This document shows positions 37,839 through 48,866 of a DNA stretch of 64,000 nucleotides, in pieces. Every line of letters begins with the position of its first letter. Positions within the stretch are counted from its first letter, which is position 1. The notes under the pieces are model-generated. The model did not search any database and had not been told where the DNA came from. It saw only the letters and a program-made list of their open reading frames with translations. The position numbers and the translations under genes are program-made. Source of the stretch: Omphalotus guepiniiformis (Eukaryota > Basidiomycota > Agaricomycetes > Agaricales > Omphalotaceae); assembly GCA_028554645.1 (NCBI GenBank), contig JAQOOI010000017.1:496001-560000 (forward strand), given 5' to 3'.

Positions 37839-38305
37839 CCACCCTTGAGGCTCATGGTAGCCCGCTTTATTGCGCTTGCCTCGCTAGAGCTGAAATGTTG
37901 TTAAATTTGCAAATGAATATTTCAGTGTGACGTTTTATGAGTCTTCTACAACAACTTTCTATTTATTGCTGTCCCATCCGCCCCTTCTCAGTGAACCGTG
38001 TGCTTTCCGTACGCATATATGCATGGCCACTAAAGAGCTAGCCAACGCAATTTCTTCTTCGCGTATTTCTCGTAAACAGTCAGAATGCGGGAGGCGCAAT
38101 ACCATAGCAGAATCGGACATCGCCTCGCCGCTGCTTCAACTGAAGCCAAACATCATACGTGAAGATTCAATGCGGCCTCAGGCTGTGATATACAAATCAT
38201 ATTAGATAAAAGTTACAGTACTATAATTTACAAGCTCAAATGCGTAAAAAAGTCAGACACTCTCCCCCTCAATCTCTATAACCCCTGACGGAGTCAATCT
38301 GGGAT
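37839..38305. other. Convergent spacer
   Basis: About 470 bp. A 92-codon frame at 37927-38205 has no motif or paralogue in the window. Presumed 3' UTRs. Confidence 0.5.
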
Positions 38306-39805
38306 TTACACCATTGAGGATTCGCGCAATGGCGTAGGCTCCGGTACCGAATGCAACAATTCAACGCCCAGCCTCTTTCGTGTATCTACCATTTTCAGGA
38401 ATTTATCCGCCATATCACGCTCCACAGGAATATCAATCACCACCAAAAATGACAAGCGGGGTAAGAGATTCAGAGCTTGATGATCAGACTGCTCTGTCGA
38501 TTTGATCGTCAATGAATCAAGTAGGGCGGTATAATTCGCCTTTCCTAAGGTGACTGCTCCTTCGGCCTGACGCGCATCATTTGTCCAATGAATCCGAAGT
38601 GTACGAAGATTGGGAATCACATTAAAAGTTTCATTCAATGAACTCTCCGTCACGATGAAAGGACCAGTAATGTCGAGGACTTCCAATGAACACCGTGAAC
38701 GCAAGATCATAGATTGGAACTCCTCCTTCGGCCACGGATGAGCGTCCACACCTTCGAGGCAAAAAATGGAAAGTCCCTTCAACGACGGAAGGGTCAATGT
38801 GCGAAATGCCCGGGAGTAAAGGTCAGCGAAAGCAGAATCAAGTATCAATGACGTAAGTGAGGTGAAGTTGGGAAGTGGTAAGAGTGGGCGACCATCTTTT
38901 AGATAGCTATCGATAGGGAAAACAAGTTTCTTCAAATCACGGCACTGAGACATGTTGCGCAATGTATCATCGGTAAGTACTTCGTCGTTCAGTTGGAGTG
39001 TCTTGATCTGGGGATAAGGCAACACGAAACTGTCTCTGAAGTCGTTCAATGTCAACGAAGACAACCTTGGGGCAATTTCAAACACATCAACTGGACCCAG
39101 AGGAGGCTCTGGTTCAGCGACGAACATTTGATCATCGATATTGAGCGTTTCCAAGATTGGAAAGTAACCGTCCACAGGACGTGGTCGCGGTCCTAATTCC
39201 TGCATTACGCATTCCCACACAAATTCATCCAACGTCACGCTAGCAGATCTCCACCTATGAGATTGACCCAGCAGCATCCTTAGAACTTGGCTGGGCTCGG
39301 AATCGAATCCCTCAACCCAGCCACCGTATAGTTCCAAGTTAAGAGGTGCAGTTTGAGACATCAAGATAAAGTGAGATATCATGGACACGGATAGCCTGTC
39401 ACGGAATCGGAGGTCGATGTTCCATGCAGCACTAGTCCACAGTCGCGGTGTATCCTGAATAATCTGCCTCCACCGACAACACACTTGTGAAAGACACAAG
39501 ACTTGAGATTTATCGTCTGTCTTGAGCCGGATGACAGTTCCGACACAGAGATATGAGAAAATCTCTCCGAGAATTTCCACAGGAAGTCGGCGGATGGGAG
39601 CGAATAAGCCAATGGCACAGTCTTGAATGACCTGAAGCTGTTTCCAAGTCTCGGTATCGGCGTCGAGAGTACGGAGTCTGGACGCGTTTTCGTTGATGTA
39701 GCTGGACAGTTGGTGGATGTACGGCCCAGTGGGAATTATAGCACTGCGTAACTGATCCATGATAGAGCCAGGAACTGAAGATACGTGGAAAGATGTGGTT
39801 TGCAT
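38306..39805 (-). CDS. F-box protein with leucine-rich region
   Basis: Single-exon gene of 499 codons, unusual for this intron-rich window but normal for mushroom F-box genes. Start chosen at 39805 (MQTTSFHVSSVPGSIMDQLR) because a TATA-like box lies about 85 bp upstream, although the frame stays open to 40306. A short coiled segment (YINENASRLRTLDAD) precedes the F-box: FAPIRRLPVEILGEIFSYLC, then VLCLSQVCCRWRQIIQDTPR and LWTSAAWNIDL. Irregular leucine-rich repeats follow (LETLNIDDQM, LSSLTLNDFR, IKTLQLNDEV, LTSLILDSAF, LEVLDITGPF). In SCF ubiquitin ligases the F-box binds Skp1 and the repeats bind the target; the target is unknown. A decayed copy lies upstream. Confidence 0.85.
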   Translation of the reverse strand: MQTTSFHVSSVPGSIMDQLRSAIIPTGPYIHQLSSYINENASRLRTLDADTETWKQLQVIQDCAIGLFAPIRRLPVEILGEIFSYLCVGTVIRLKTDDKSQVLCLSQVCCRWRQIIQDTPRLWTSAAWNIDLRFRDRLSVSMISHFILMSQTAPLNLELYGGWVEGFDSEPSQVLRMLLGQSHRWRSASVTLDEFVWECVMQELGPRPRPVDGYFPILETLNIDDQMFVAEPEPPLGPVDVFEIAPRLSSLTLNDFRDSFVLPYPQIKTLQLNDEVLTDDTLRNMSQCRDLKKLVFPIDSYLKDGRPLLPLPNFTSLTSLILDSAFADLYSRAFRTLTLPSLKGLSIFCLEGVDAHPWPKEEFQSMILRSRCSLEVLDITGPFIVTESSLNETFNVIPNLRTLRIHWTNDARQAEGAVTLGKANYTALLDSLTIKSTEQSDHQALNLLPRLSFLVVIDIPVERDMADKFLKMVDTRKRLGVELLHSVPEPTPLRESSMV

Positions 39806-39886
39806 CTTCAAAGTGGGCGAGACGAAATAGTGGGCGAGATTGAAAAGTGGGAAATGTTGGTGGTAGAAGAAGACAAGGGCAGAGAG

Positions 39887-39898
39887 AATATATATAAA
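39887..39898 (-). promoter_or_regulatory. TATA-like box of the F-box gene
   Basis: On the minus strand this reads TTTATATATAT, about 85-90 bp before the chosen ATG. It supports the 39805 start over upstream in-frame codons. Confidence 0.55.
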
Positions 39899-40289
39899 GG
39901 ACTCGGGCTTGGGCCACAAATGCCACAGAAGCCACACACATTGTGGATTAGAACAAGGACTTTGGTTAACGTTGAAAAGCGCCATCACTCTATTGTTTGC
40001 ACATGGCCAAGCAGTGATCTTTCCTGTTTTTACAGCAGCCCTAGCGAAGTACTTTGACCACTTTTGATAGACAGCGGATTCCGGAACGGCGCCTCTTGAA
40101 GCAGGGCAATGCACAGCAAGCTCTGAGCTCTGAAGGGCTTTTTGGCACTCGCACCTGCACAAATTTCGGCCTTGACGGCCCCACGGAATCGGCCATGGTC
40201 GAAAAGTATTACGAACATGCAGTACACTTTGATCAATAGTTTCTCGCTTTGAACGCCTGATACTTGGTTGACGATGACAAGGAACGCTA

Positions 40290-40830
40290 ACGATGCCCAT
40301 GTCCAACTTGAATACGATCTAGACGAATGTATGCCACAAGGCGTGGCCATCGGGTCTGCAGTTCCTCCGTTACCCATTCCCATAGGTATCCATCCAATAC
40401 CAGGGTTCACAGAGTGGGCAGCAGACTCGATGTTTCCTCCGACCGGGATTCGACAGTTGAAGAGAACAGAAGCGCGTTTTGAGAGTTTGAGAGAATCTGA
40501 GAAACCCTCGAGTATGATTTATCGTCATCGACACCGATGTCCCATATAACGCTAGCCCACAGCTGTGTCATACTTGTGAGAGTCTGAACACCTAATATCT
40601 CCAGCCAGACGCGATGGGCTTTTTAGATTCAGTACAGTGCGAGAAAATCTCCTCGATGTCCGCAGGCAGTCAAGAGAAACGATCTCAGCATCGAGAGACC
40701 GGAGTGCGGACTCGCGTTTGTCACGGTCGATTGTAGCTGGAGAGTTGGGAGATATACAGATATACGATCCGCTAAGAATGACAGCACTTGCGTAGCTGAT
40801 CTAGGATGGAGCCGCTACTAAGATCGCGGG
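40290..40830 (-). pseudogene. Decayed F-box gene copy
   Basis: Minus-strand translation in shifting frames follows the intact F-box gene: DQLRKC, QLSSYN, LPADIEEIFSHCTES (against LPVEILGEIFSYLCVG), then VIWDIGVDDDKSYSRVSQIL (against AAWNIDLRFRDRLSVSMISH), and LDGYLWEWVTEELQ (against LDEFVWECVMQELG). In-frame stops and frame changes break it, and nothing of the LRR part is left. It lies head to tail behind the intact gene, as expected for a local tandem duplication. Confidence 0.65.
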
Positions 40831-41023
40831 GGGTTTGGGTTCGAAGAGACGGAAAGAAAGGTGTTTGGCATCGCAAGCTGTAGAATGGATAATGTTGGGG
40901 ATGGAATAAGACAAGATATACAGATCAAAATTTGTCCCACTCACAATCTTGAGTTGGATTGTAACTTAGGCTGCAAATCTATCGCCCGAATCCTTTACAA
41001 CGTGCGCGTGGACAAGGAAGAAT

Positions 41024-41248
41024 TGTTAGAATAGCGGTTTCAACAGCGCTACTCGGGATTTAAGCACGAGACCCTGGCAAACGCGCAGGGTATTTCATTC
41101 GCAATTCTAACTACATATATAATAACTACAGACAAAGCAAGTAAAGAATAAAGCAAGGATAAAGCAAGAATGAAGCGGAAATGGAAATAAAGCAGTAGGT
41201 CTAAGGCTCGGGTATCAAGCACTTCGACTTGTCATTGACATTCCAACA
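41024..41248 (-). repeat. LTR (3' LTR in element orientation)
   Basis: 225 bp, TG...CA ends, same sequence as the LTR at 42419-42643 by eye. Preceded by target-site copy AGAAT. Confidence 0.92.
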
Positions 41249-41341
41249 CACCCCTGCAAGTCGTAGTGCAGATCTACAGCTGGAAAAACAGAAATATAAA
41301 ACAAGAAATTTATGAAAAAATAAAAATGCACCCCTGCAAAC

Positions 41342-42205
41342 CTAAAAGGCACCTCCAGCCTCCCAGTCTGAATCTGAATCCTCCATAGTGACTGCAGCGG
41401 CCACGGCGTCCTTTTTCTTCTTCAGTGACTTTTCCCACGCAAGTCTAGCAGGGCACTCAGATTTGTAGTGACCTTTCTTGTCACAAAAATAGCAGGTGAT
41501 GTCGCTAGGAGAGCGTGAGACCAATGCAGCAACTAGTGCCTCATCAGCGGTGTCTGATTTAGGGGACGGGAAATTTTCGGAACAAGAGTTTTGTCGGGTT
41601 TCCTCATTGAGAAGGCGAGTGATGACACGATCGAGTGTAAGTTGCTCGGGAGGGGTTGCGTCAAAATTAACAATGACAGCATTGTAAGTGAAAGGAAGAC
41701 CCATCGTAAGTGCAAGGATCTTGTCCTGGTCCGTAACATCAACATCAGCATGCTTCAACCTCAATGACAATGCCTGAATCCGCCCAATGTAAGCCTCCAT
41801 GCTCTCCTCATCCAACTTCTTCGCAGTCAATAGTTGTCGGCGCAAAGCAAGACTGGTTGCAAAACCTGCAGCCCGGTGAACCCTCTCCAAGTCTCTCCAT
41901 ATCATCAATGGGTCCTTCGAAGTCATATGAGCCAACTGCCCATCATCAACCCTCAAAATCATCTCAGCTCTAGCCTCAGCCATCTTCGTCGCATCTCGTG
42001 CAGCCATCTTTGATGTCATCTCGGCATCAATCTTCACCTGATCCTTCAGACTTCCATCAGCATTCTTCTCGCTTATCAAAATCTCCACAATTTCGGCCCA
42101 AAGTCCTTTCCGAACCAGTATAGCTTCCATCCGTAGTGCCCAAGATGGATAATTCGAATTATTAAGCCGAGAGAAAGACACAGAGGACACGGTATCAGAG
42201 GACAT
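41342..42205 (-). CDS. Copia-type gag polyprotein (UBN2-like) with zinc knuckle
   Basis: A 287-residue ORF from the ATG at 42205 (MSSDTVSSVSFSRLNNSNYP). The N-terminal block FSRLNNSNYPSWALRMEAIL is typical of Copia gag. The UBN2-type core has AHMTSKDPLMIWRDLERVH, SLALRRQLLTAKKLDEESME and IQALSLRLKHADVDVTDQDK. The C-terminus has a CCHC zinc knuckle, CYFCDKKGHYKSEC, for RNA packaging. The frame is open without stops, so it may still make capsid protein. The ORF ends before any protease motif. It is the only coding part of the element. Confidence 0.88.
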   Translation of the reverse strand: MSSDTVSSVSFSRLNNSNYPSWALRMEAILVRKGLWAEIVEILISEKNADGSLKDQVKIDAEMTSKMAARDATKMAEARAEMILRVDDGQLAHMTSKDPLMIWRDLERVHRAAGFATSLALRRQLLTAKKLDEESMEAYIGRIQALSLRLKHADVDVTDQDKILALTMGLPFTYNAVIVNFDATPPEQLTLDRVITRLLNEETRQNSCSENFPSPKSDTADEALVAALVSRSPSDITCYFCDKKGHYKSECPARLAWEKSLKKKKDAVAAAVTMEDSDSDWEAGGAF

Positions 42206-42418
42206 GGTGGACACCAGCAGAGGTACGTAGATATTGGAAAATGATGTAAGTACTTGCACCTCGTCGTCGTGGGGTCAGCAAGCTCAACTGCCTTATGTAA
42301 ACAAGGACTTTTTCTTCTTGCCTCGTCGTTGTGAGGGCTTTTCGACACGTAAGACTCGAAAACGAGAATGGCAGCGATGCAAAAGAAAAGCAGAGATCAG
42401 GGGTTGCTAGCGCGTTTG

Positions 42419-42643
42419 TGTTAGAATAGCGGTTTCAACAGCGCTACTCGGGATTTAAGCACGAGACCCTGGCAAACGCGCAGGGTATTTCATTCGCAAT
42501 TCTAACTACATATATAATAACTACAGACAAAGCAAGTAAAGAATAAAGCAAGGATAAAGCAAGAATGAAGCGGAAATGGAAATAAAGCAGTAGGTCTAAG
42601 GCTCGGGTATCAAGCACTTCGACTTGTCATTGACATTCCAACA
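42419..42643 (-). repeat. LTR (5' LTR in element orientation)
   Basis: 225 bp, partner of the LTR at 41024; followed by target-site copy AGAAT at 42644-42648. Confidence 0.92.
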
Positions 42644-42893
42644 AGAATATGAGTCCAATCGCTTCCCTTAAGATTTTCTCGTCGTTAGCCGCACCCGGGC
42701 GTTTCTGGCTTCCGTATGAAGTCTCTTTAAATGCCTCCTCCTACCCACGTATAGTAATATTAATGAAAGCAGGGTGAGAACTGATGTGATTCCCTTCGTG
42801 GCTACTCAAATAGCTGTGCCTACTCTGATTCACTACTTACCAGTTCATTTTGTACGATATCGATCTTCCTCTGAATCCTCACGATATCCAACG

Positions 42894-43164
42894 ATGGCGG
42901 AGAACTATGAGGGCAAAGAAATAGTGGATTATATCCTATCCTGTCTACCGACGATAGAGAAAGAAGCCGAAAGAGTGATCTAGTACTGTCCTCTTGCCCT
43001 CATACTTTCTAAGTTTTTTGTTCCAGGTTCCGGCAATGAAACCTCATGTTGAAGATATACGTACCCGTCTTATGCAAGTAGGCGATCTACTGAGCGAGAA
43101 GCACGCTGCGAAGGTCGAAGAGGAAAAGAAGAAAGTTGACGATACGCCGAAGATAGCAGAATAA
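42894..43164 (+). CDS. Small conserved-looking hypothetical protein (72 aa)
   Basis: Two exons (42894-42974 and 43027-43164; intron gtgatc...ttccag) give a 72-residue acidic/helical protein: MAENYEGKEIVDYILSCLPT, then IEKEAERVPAMKPHVEDIRT, MQVGDLLSEKHAAKVEEE and KKKVDDTPKIAE. Splicing removes an in-frame stop and gives a clean amphipathic helical pattern, which argues for a real gene. I do not recognise the family. It lies between the retrotransposon and GPATCH1. Confidence 0.5.
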
Positions 43165-43377
43165 ATTTCAATCCAGTGGGGTTGTGTTTTTGGGACAAGT
43201 GTGGAGAGGAGAATTGAACAGCAATGGGCGCACGAAGCATTACAGTTTGGCCGTGTATCGTTGTATGTAGAATAGGGATACGAAGAGACCTGAAATCTTT
43301 CGTTGTAGAAAACAGAATTAAGTATAGAGAGAGAGACGAAGCAAGCGTTCCCACGCCTTTCGTACTTGTGCTCACTA

Positions 43378-46300
43378 TGACCAGTCGACTGAAGCGCAAA
43401 CTGGGTGATCTCGGTATCGACCCTTCCAGTTCCAAAGCCAATGAATCATTCTGCTTGGTACGCTATAGTTAAACGTCCTCAGTACCTTCTCTTACTCAAC
43501 TGATTTCATATAGATCGGTACACCCTTGCCTCCATTGGAAAAGTCAAAAGACACCGGCGAATTCGTTCCTCTCTGGAAACAAGAAGTTCGGGATGAGAAA
43601 GGGAGGAGAAGGCTTCATGGCGCGTTCACGGGTGGATTCTCTGCTGGGTACTTTAATACTGTGGGTTCGAAGGAAGGATGCAGTTTGAGAGCTTCATTCG
43701 ATGTCTTGCGATGTGTGACTTATCATATGCATATTTCATTAGGATGGACACCTTCTACCTTCGTCTCATCTCGAGCCGATAGGTCAAAGAAGAAGGCGTT
43801 TCGGCCAGAAGACTTTATGGACGAAGAGGACCTCCAAGAGCTAAAAGACAGCCGACAGATCGTCGACACGACTGACGAGATGGATTTTATGGGCGGGACA
43901 AAAGCAGAGCTACAACGAAAAGGAGCAGAAGATGATACCGAGTATGTATTATACCATCTCATTCCTATTCACAGCGAGATTTCTCATAATGAATACTCGT
44001 ATAAAGTTCACTCACTGCCGCTCTCCAAAACGCCTTGCTACCTCCAACCAAAGACTCTGCCGGCGCGCGGATTCTCAAAAAGATGGGCTGGCGACTCGGG
44101 CAGGGTATTGGTCCTCGTGTGACACATCGGCAGCGCGCATTACAGAACTACGACCCCACACTCAGTCGCGGTGCACCCGACGATGACGACGATGAGGAAG
44201 CTAAGAAACACACGTATGCACGAAAGGACACGCCAATCTTGACTGTTGAGAGGAAAGATAACAATCATGGACTTGGATATCGTCCTGGTATGAGTCTGAA
44301 CGAGACACTTGGAGTGAGAGGTTCATCTGGGGCCTCTGCGTCTGGTCCGCAGCTATCTGGTGAGCACTCTCTTTCGAAGGAATGTCCCTCCGTTGGACTG
44401 AAGAACTTCGTGACTAGCTGGTTTCGGTCTCGGTGCACTCAACGATGCAGACGAAGACGATCTCGATGTGTATGACCAAGGTCTAAGCTCCCGCGTACGG
44501 AACAAGACTGCCTACGACATTGCGGGCGATCATGATGCCGACGAAGTTCGTATTGCTGGAAGACAGAGAAACCGATCCTCCGATATCGTAGGTAACCAAC
44601 CATTTCTGAGCTTGTCAGTATCATCTCCAGTCTTATTTGGTTTCTGTAGGGCTCCGCGTCAGCGAATGCGTTACTGGCTACCTTTCGCGACGGTACTGTC
44701 GTGCTGCCTGGATTTGTTCTATCGGATAAGCCAGTTGCTGAGGATAGATGGTGAGTAAATGCTTGTTTCGCGGATGTTTGGTACTAATGAGGGTGTACGA
44801 TAATTTAGGTTTCCGATACCTGATATACCGAAAGGATGGACGCCGGATCCTAAACGCGTATGGAATCAGAGTCAAGGGCAGGGTCAAGCTAGCACCAAGG
44901 ACAAGGAAAATGTTCAGATTGGTGAATCTGGTCCAGTACCGCATCATAAATGGAAGTCGAGTGGGATGTCGGCTGATGAGGTATGTTTTACTCGTTATGC
45001 GTCCTAATCAAGAACGATACTCAATATCTCTCTGTTAATGTGTTGAATATCTAGAGAGGTACAATACTAGGAGAAACGCCGCTCCCGTCCGCACCTCGTT
45101 CAGTTTTCGACTTCATGTCACAAAAGGACAGAGAACGACTGAAGAACATCGCCGCTGGATTAAAACCATCCTCAGACCCTTCCTCCGCACCAGTCCCTTC
45201 ACCAAGCGTCCCCGCTGAAATCCGAATCCCGCGGACCGAACCTCAAATTGCGAGCGCTGCTCTGAGAGGTTTCCGTCCCTTCCCCACCAACCCAGTCAAA
45301 CAAGCGCGGTATACCGCCTACCTGCACTCCCAAGCTGACCATTCTGCAACCACGACGTTAGCTCCTCTCCCAGGTCAGTCTATAGACGAGTTCAACAACG
45401 AAATGGAAGAATACGCGCAGTCCGCTCTGATATTCAAGCCAATGACTGGTGCTATGGCTGGAAGATTCACGAGTGCTGCTATTGTTGATCACGGGCCGAA
45501 GATCTACGAGGGGCTGCATAAACCTTCGGTAGAGGAGGAGAAAGCTGCGGAGGAGAGACGTAAGGAGAAAGAGGAAGAGGAGAAGGAAGCGAAACTTTCG
45601 CCGAAGGAAAATGCTGCGAGGTTGGGTATGTATGGGCCTTTGACGAGAGAGGTGAAGTCGTGGCAGCCTGCTAGGTTGTTGTGTAAGAGGTTTGGACTTA
45701 AAGATCCGAATCCGATGCCTGATTCGGCTTCTACGTCGGGAAATCAAGGCGCTGGAACAGCCCCTAATACCAGCGCTGGGCAACAATTTGACGGTGCAGC
45801 GGGGTCAGAGGCGGACACTGTTGGTAATGACTTGATGTCTATAGCCTCTGCCTCGTTCACGCAACCGACGGGCGGTGGTAAAGGTGGTGGCAAGCGTGAT
45901 TTATCGAATATAGGTCTTGGGGAGGATGAGACGCAGGGTCGGGATACGTTGACGTATGAGAGGCCTTCTGTGGATGTGTTTAAAGCTATCTTTGCTAGTG
46001 ATGATGAGGAGAGCGACGACGATGATGAGAAGGAGGAGGAGGAAGCTGGTGCGGTTCAGGTGCCTGGGGCGGGAGCGAAGGCGATTGAGGAGAAAGATTG
46101 GAAGAAGGAAGAAGGGGTGAAAGACGCTGTGCCAGCGGCGATTAACACTGAAAGTGAGGTCGTCGACCCAAGCACTTTCAAGCCTACTTTTGTTCCACGA
46201 GAGGCACGAAAGACGATAGGGACGGGGGTGGGTGATACCGGCGCGAAGGAGAAGAAAAAGAAGAAGGAGAAGAGGAAGGTGCTTGTTTCGTTTGCTATGG

Positions 46301-46638
46301 ATGAAGGTGGTGAGGGATGGGGTGATGGTGAAGGGGAGGGAGGTGAAGGTGCTAGGGATAATGTTGAGAAACCTAAGAAGAAGCGGAAGAAGGATAAGGA
46401 TAGGGAGAAGGACAAGGACAAGGACAAGGACAGAACGAAGAGGCGCGAGTCCAAGAAAAACAAGGAAGATGAGGACGATGATATGTGGGTCGAGAAACCT
46501 GTTCCTGCTAGTGTTCGGCACCTTGACCGTGATGTTGAAATGGCACCGGTATCTACAGACGCTGATGTCGAAGGAGAAGACGAGTTTTCTGTTTCTGGAC
46601 TGCCTAAAGGCAGGAAACGAGCGATAGATTTTATGTGA
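43378..46638 (+). CDS. G-patch domain protein GPATCH1 (TOUGH family)
   Basis: Start at 43378 ([20 protein letters not shown]). The DUF1604-type N-terminus is well conserved: [74 protein letters not shown] and [11 protein letters not shown]. The G-patch follows as [20 protein letters not shown]. Further blocks are [29 protein letters not shown] and [20 protein letters not shown]. The 1.5-kb last exon (45115-46638 at least) encodes an acidic/Lys-rich low-complexity tail ([27 protein letters not shown]). GPATCH1 associates with the spliceosome and is thought to activate a DEAH helicase through its G-patch. Introns lie near 43459-43512, 43710-43743, 43942-44030, 44357-44420, 44590-44650, 44752-44808 and 44981-45054. 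The stop is 55 bp from the convergent MAK11 stop. Confidence 0.92.
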
Positions 46639-46693
46639 ATATGTACTTTGTGTACTATACATCCACAGAATTTTTGAATAGTATCTCTCGTCA

Positions 46694-48575
46694 TCACTCA
46701 CTTTCACCTTCTACTTCCTCCTCCTCTTCATCTTCTTCCTCTGCTTCATTTTCTTCCTCGTCCTCCTCTTCTCCCTCACTATCATCAACTCCGCCCCACC
46801 CTTCTTCGTCGTCGTCGTCGTCGTCGTCGTCTTCTTCTTCCTCCATATCAACCCGCTTCCTCTTCCCATTCATACTTTCTCCACCACTCACCGCCTCTCC
46901 ATCTGCCAAAGTAACACAAGTCAACCTCGTCCCTTTCGTATCATACTCTGCTACTGGTGTAATCTCTATAACCCTTTTATCATCATCCGAGGGGAGTGCG
47001 GCTAAATCGTATATGTGGATCTTGCCATCGGAAGATACAGTCGACACGATTGTTGTGGATTTTCGCGTGTTTGTTTGAGATTTTGAGTCCGTTTGAGAGG
47101 GTGAGGGTGAGGGTAGGGCGATGGAGAGTGTTTGGATCGCTTTGATTCTATGGTGTAGATTCGTTGATTAGTATATGAAATAAGAAATAAGAAATCACGA
47201 AGGAACTCACCGATTTGAATGGCCTACCATTTCAGCTATAACTCTCGGTATCTTATCTGGGTTGGTAGAAATAGTGTAAATTGATAGTTTTTTATCTTCT
47301 GCTCCTGCGAAAAGGAGTTCTTCTTCCTCGGAGGTGTTGTTGTTGTCGGCGGTGGTGGTGGTATCGCTAGCGTCTGGGTTTTTGACGCGCTTGCAGAATT
47401 TTATGTCGTGTAGACGTGAAGGGTGGTTGATGGTGTGTATGAGGACCACGTCCTAGAGGAATTTGAGGGTATGGTGTTAGAATAGGCAAGATAAGTGGAG
47501 GAGGAGATAATGAATAATGAACATACGGTTGTGTAGACTTCTATCGTAGATCCTGATTGTACGGCGAATAGCGAACCGGTCGTTGACCAACGTACGATTT
47601 CTCCCTCTGTTGAAGACGAAACATCAGAACCCGGACCACGGCCAGACGAAAACAAAAAAAAAACACTAACCTTTACCCAACTTCGTACTCGCAACACCCT
47701 TCCCGCGCATCAAATCCCACATCCTCAACGTTCTGTCCTTACCAACACTCAACGCGACCTTACCCGACGGGTGCACAGAAACCGAGTTGACGCGCCCTTT
47801 GTGGCCTCGAAGAGCGCGTAGAACGGACCAGTCACGAGCGTGGAAGATACATAGCGTTCCGTCCTCTGAGGCGGAAAGTAGATGGGAGCGGGAGGGGAAT
47901 AAGAGGTGTGTAATGGATCCTGTGAATTGAATTCTTGTAAGCTCTACGGAAGGAAAGAAGGAGAAAGAGAGAACAACAACCCCTACCTTCATGATGCATC
48001 AACCCTCCAATCTCCTTCTTCCTCCTCAAATCCCAAACCTTCACAATCTCATCCGCACTCCCCGTCGCAAGCCATTTCCCCCCACTCGGAGAAGCAGCAA
48101 CGGCTTTTATACAAGAAACATGCGCTGGGAACATGAATATCGGTTTTAAATCAAACTTCACTTCACCCTCTTTCTCCTCAGATAGAGAAGTAGATCCTTG
48201 TAACCCGTACAACAATTTCTCGTACGACCCCGCGATGACTTTGAACGTCCGAGGTAGAGAGGACGTTCCATCCGATGAAGATGAAGATATCCCTTCGTCG
48301 TTTTCCTGCAGAACCTTTTGTTTTCCTTTTCGTTTGGCTGAGAGATTCGAACTTGGTGTTTTATCGTCGATGTTCCGTGTGTTTGCGGTCGCGTTTGCAG
48401 CAGTAGTAGAGGTCATTTTAGATTTTTGCTCTGGCCGAGGAGAGCTTTTTGTCCTGAATTTGGTAGACTTGGTAGATTTGGTTGGTGCCGGCGCTTCGAT
48501 ACGAGCTTTTTTTGTGGATCCATGAGCGTGAATATCAGCATGAAGAGTTTTTCTAGATAGGCCTTGTTTTGCCAT
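46694..48575 (-). CDS. MAK11/PAK1IP1-like WD40 ribosome biogenesis protein
   Basis: Start at 48575 (MAKQGLSRKTLHADIHAHGS). A basic Ser/Lys-rich N-terminus precedes FKVIAGSYEKLLYGLQGS, the family's opening strand. WD40 blades include HVSCIKAVAASPSGGKWLAT with GSADEIVKVWDL, SITHLLFPSRSHLLSASEDG, LRGHKGRVNSVSVHPSGKVA with LSVGKDRTLRMWDL, SLFAVQSGSTIEVYTT and VSSDGKIHIYDLAA. The C-terminus is an acidic run (Asp/Glu repeats at about 46730-46860). Yeast Mak11 and human PAK1IP1 act in the nucleolus in early 60S subunit assembly. Introns lie near 47049-47210, 47450-47520, 47608-47670 and 47925-47990. MAK11 proteins typically end in an acidic or basic tail, so the long Asp/Glu stretch is a simple-repeat expansion rather than an error. 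Confidence 0.88.
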
Positions 48576-48782
48576 GGTGGGTGAAGCAAGGAAGTGTCTC
48601 CCGGAATAAATAAATCAGCTGGCCGCGGCGCGGGGAAGATTTCCTCGTACAAAACCTCACACAGAGGTTCAATCTTACGGTGTGTGGTGTGTTCACTTTT
48701 TCCTTCTTTCATTTTCTAGTAAGTATCACCTTGTCGGTTTAGGAATCTAAAGAGAGGCAAAAAATTTTCTTGGTAACCGCAT

Positions 48783-48866
48783 CTGCCCCAGAGAGGCTCG
48801 AACTCTCGACCTTCCGATTGAAATCACGTAACAGTCGGACGCTGTAACCAACTCAGCCATGGGGCA
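48783..48866 (-). tRNA. tRNA-Asn (GTT) with 10-nt intron
   Basis: Same mature 74 bases as the two other copies, with the shortest intron (cgtgatttca) after position 37. Cloverleaf pairs are complete. Confidence 0.93.

Larger units (their letters stand above)
41024..42643 (-). mobile_element. Non-autonomous gag-only LTR retrotransposon
   Basis: The element is 1,620 bp. LTRs of 225 bp at 41024-41248 and 42419-42643 begin TGTTAGAATAGCGG and end CATTCCAACA (TG...CA); I saw no difference between them. The 5-bp target duplication AGAAT flanks it (41019-41023 and 42644-42648). The internal part holds only a gag-like ORF on the minus strand; no protease, integrase, reverse transcriptase or RNase H is present. 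A purine-rich GCAGGGGTG, candidate polypurine tract, adjoins the 3' LTR in minus orientation. It probably moves in trans by means of a Copia-type element elsewhere. Confidence 0.9.

Noticed and set aside
39806..40306. In-frame N-terminal extension of the F-box protein by 167 codons
   Set aside because: A TATA-like box lies within it just before the chosen ATG, and the extension has no recognisable feature.
40274..40549. Plus-strand 92-codon frame
   Set aside because: Antisense to the decayed F-box copy; no motif.
45901..46707. Minus-strand 268- and 213-codon frames
   Set aside because: Shadows of the Lys/Glu-rich last exon of GPATCH1.
46720..46860. Poly-Asp/Glu run as possible assembly artefact
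   Set aside because: It is in frame, ends in a good stop, and acidic tails are usual in nucleolar WD40 proteins.
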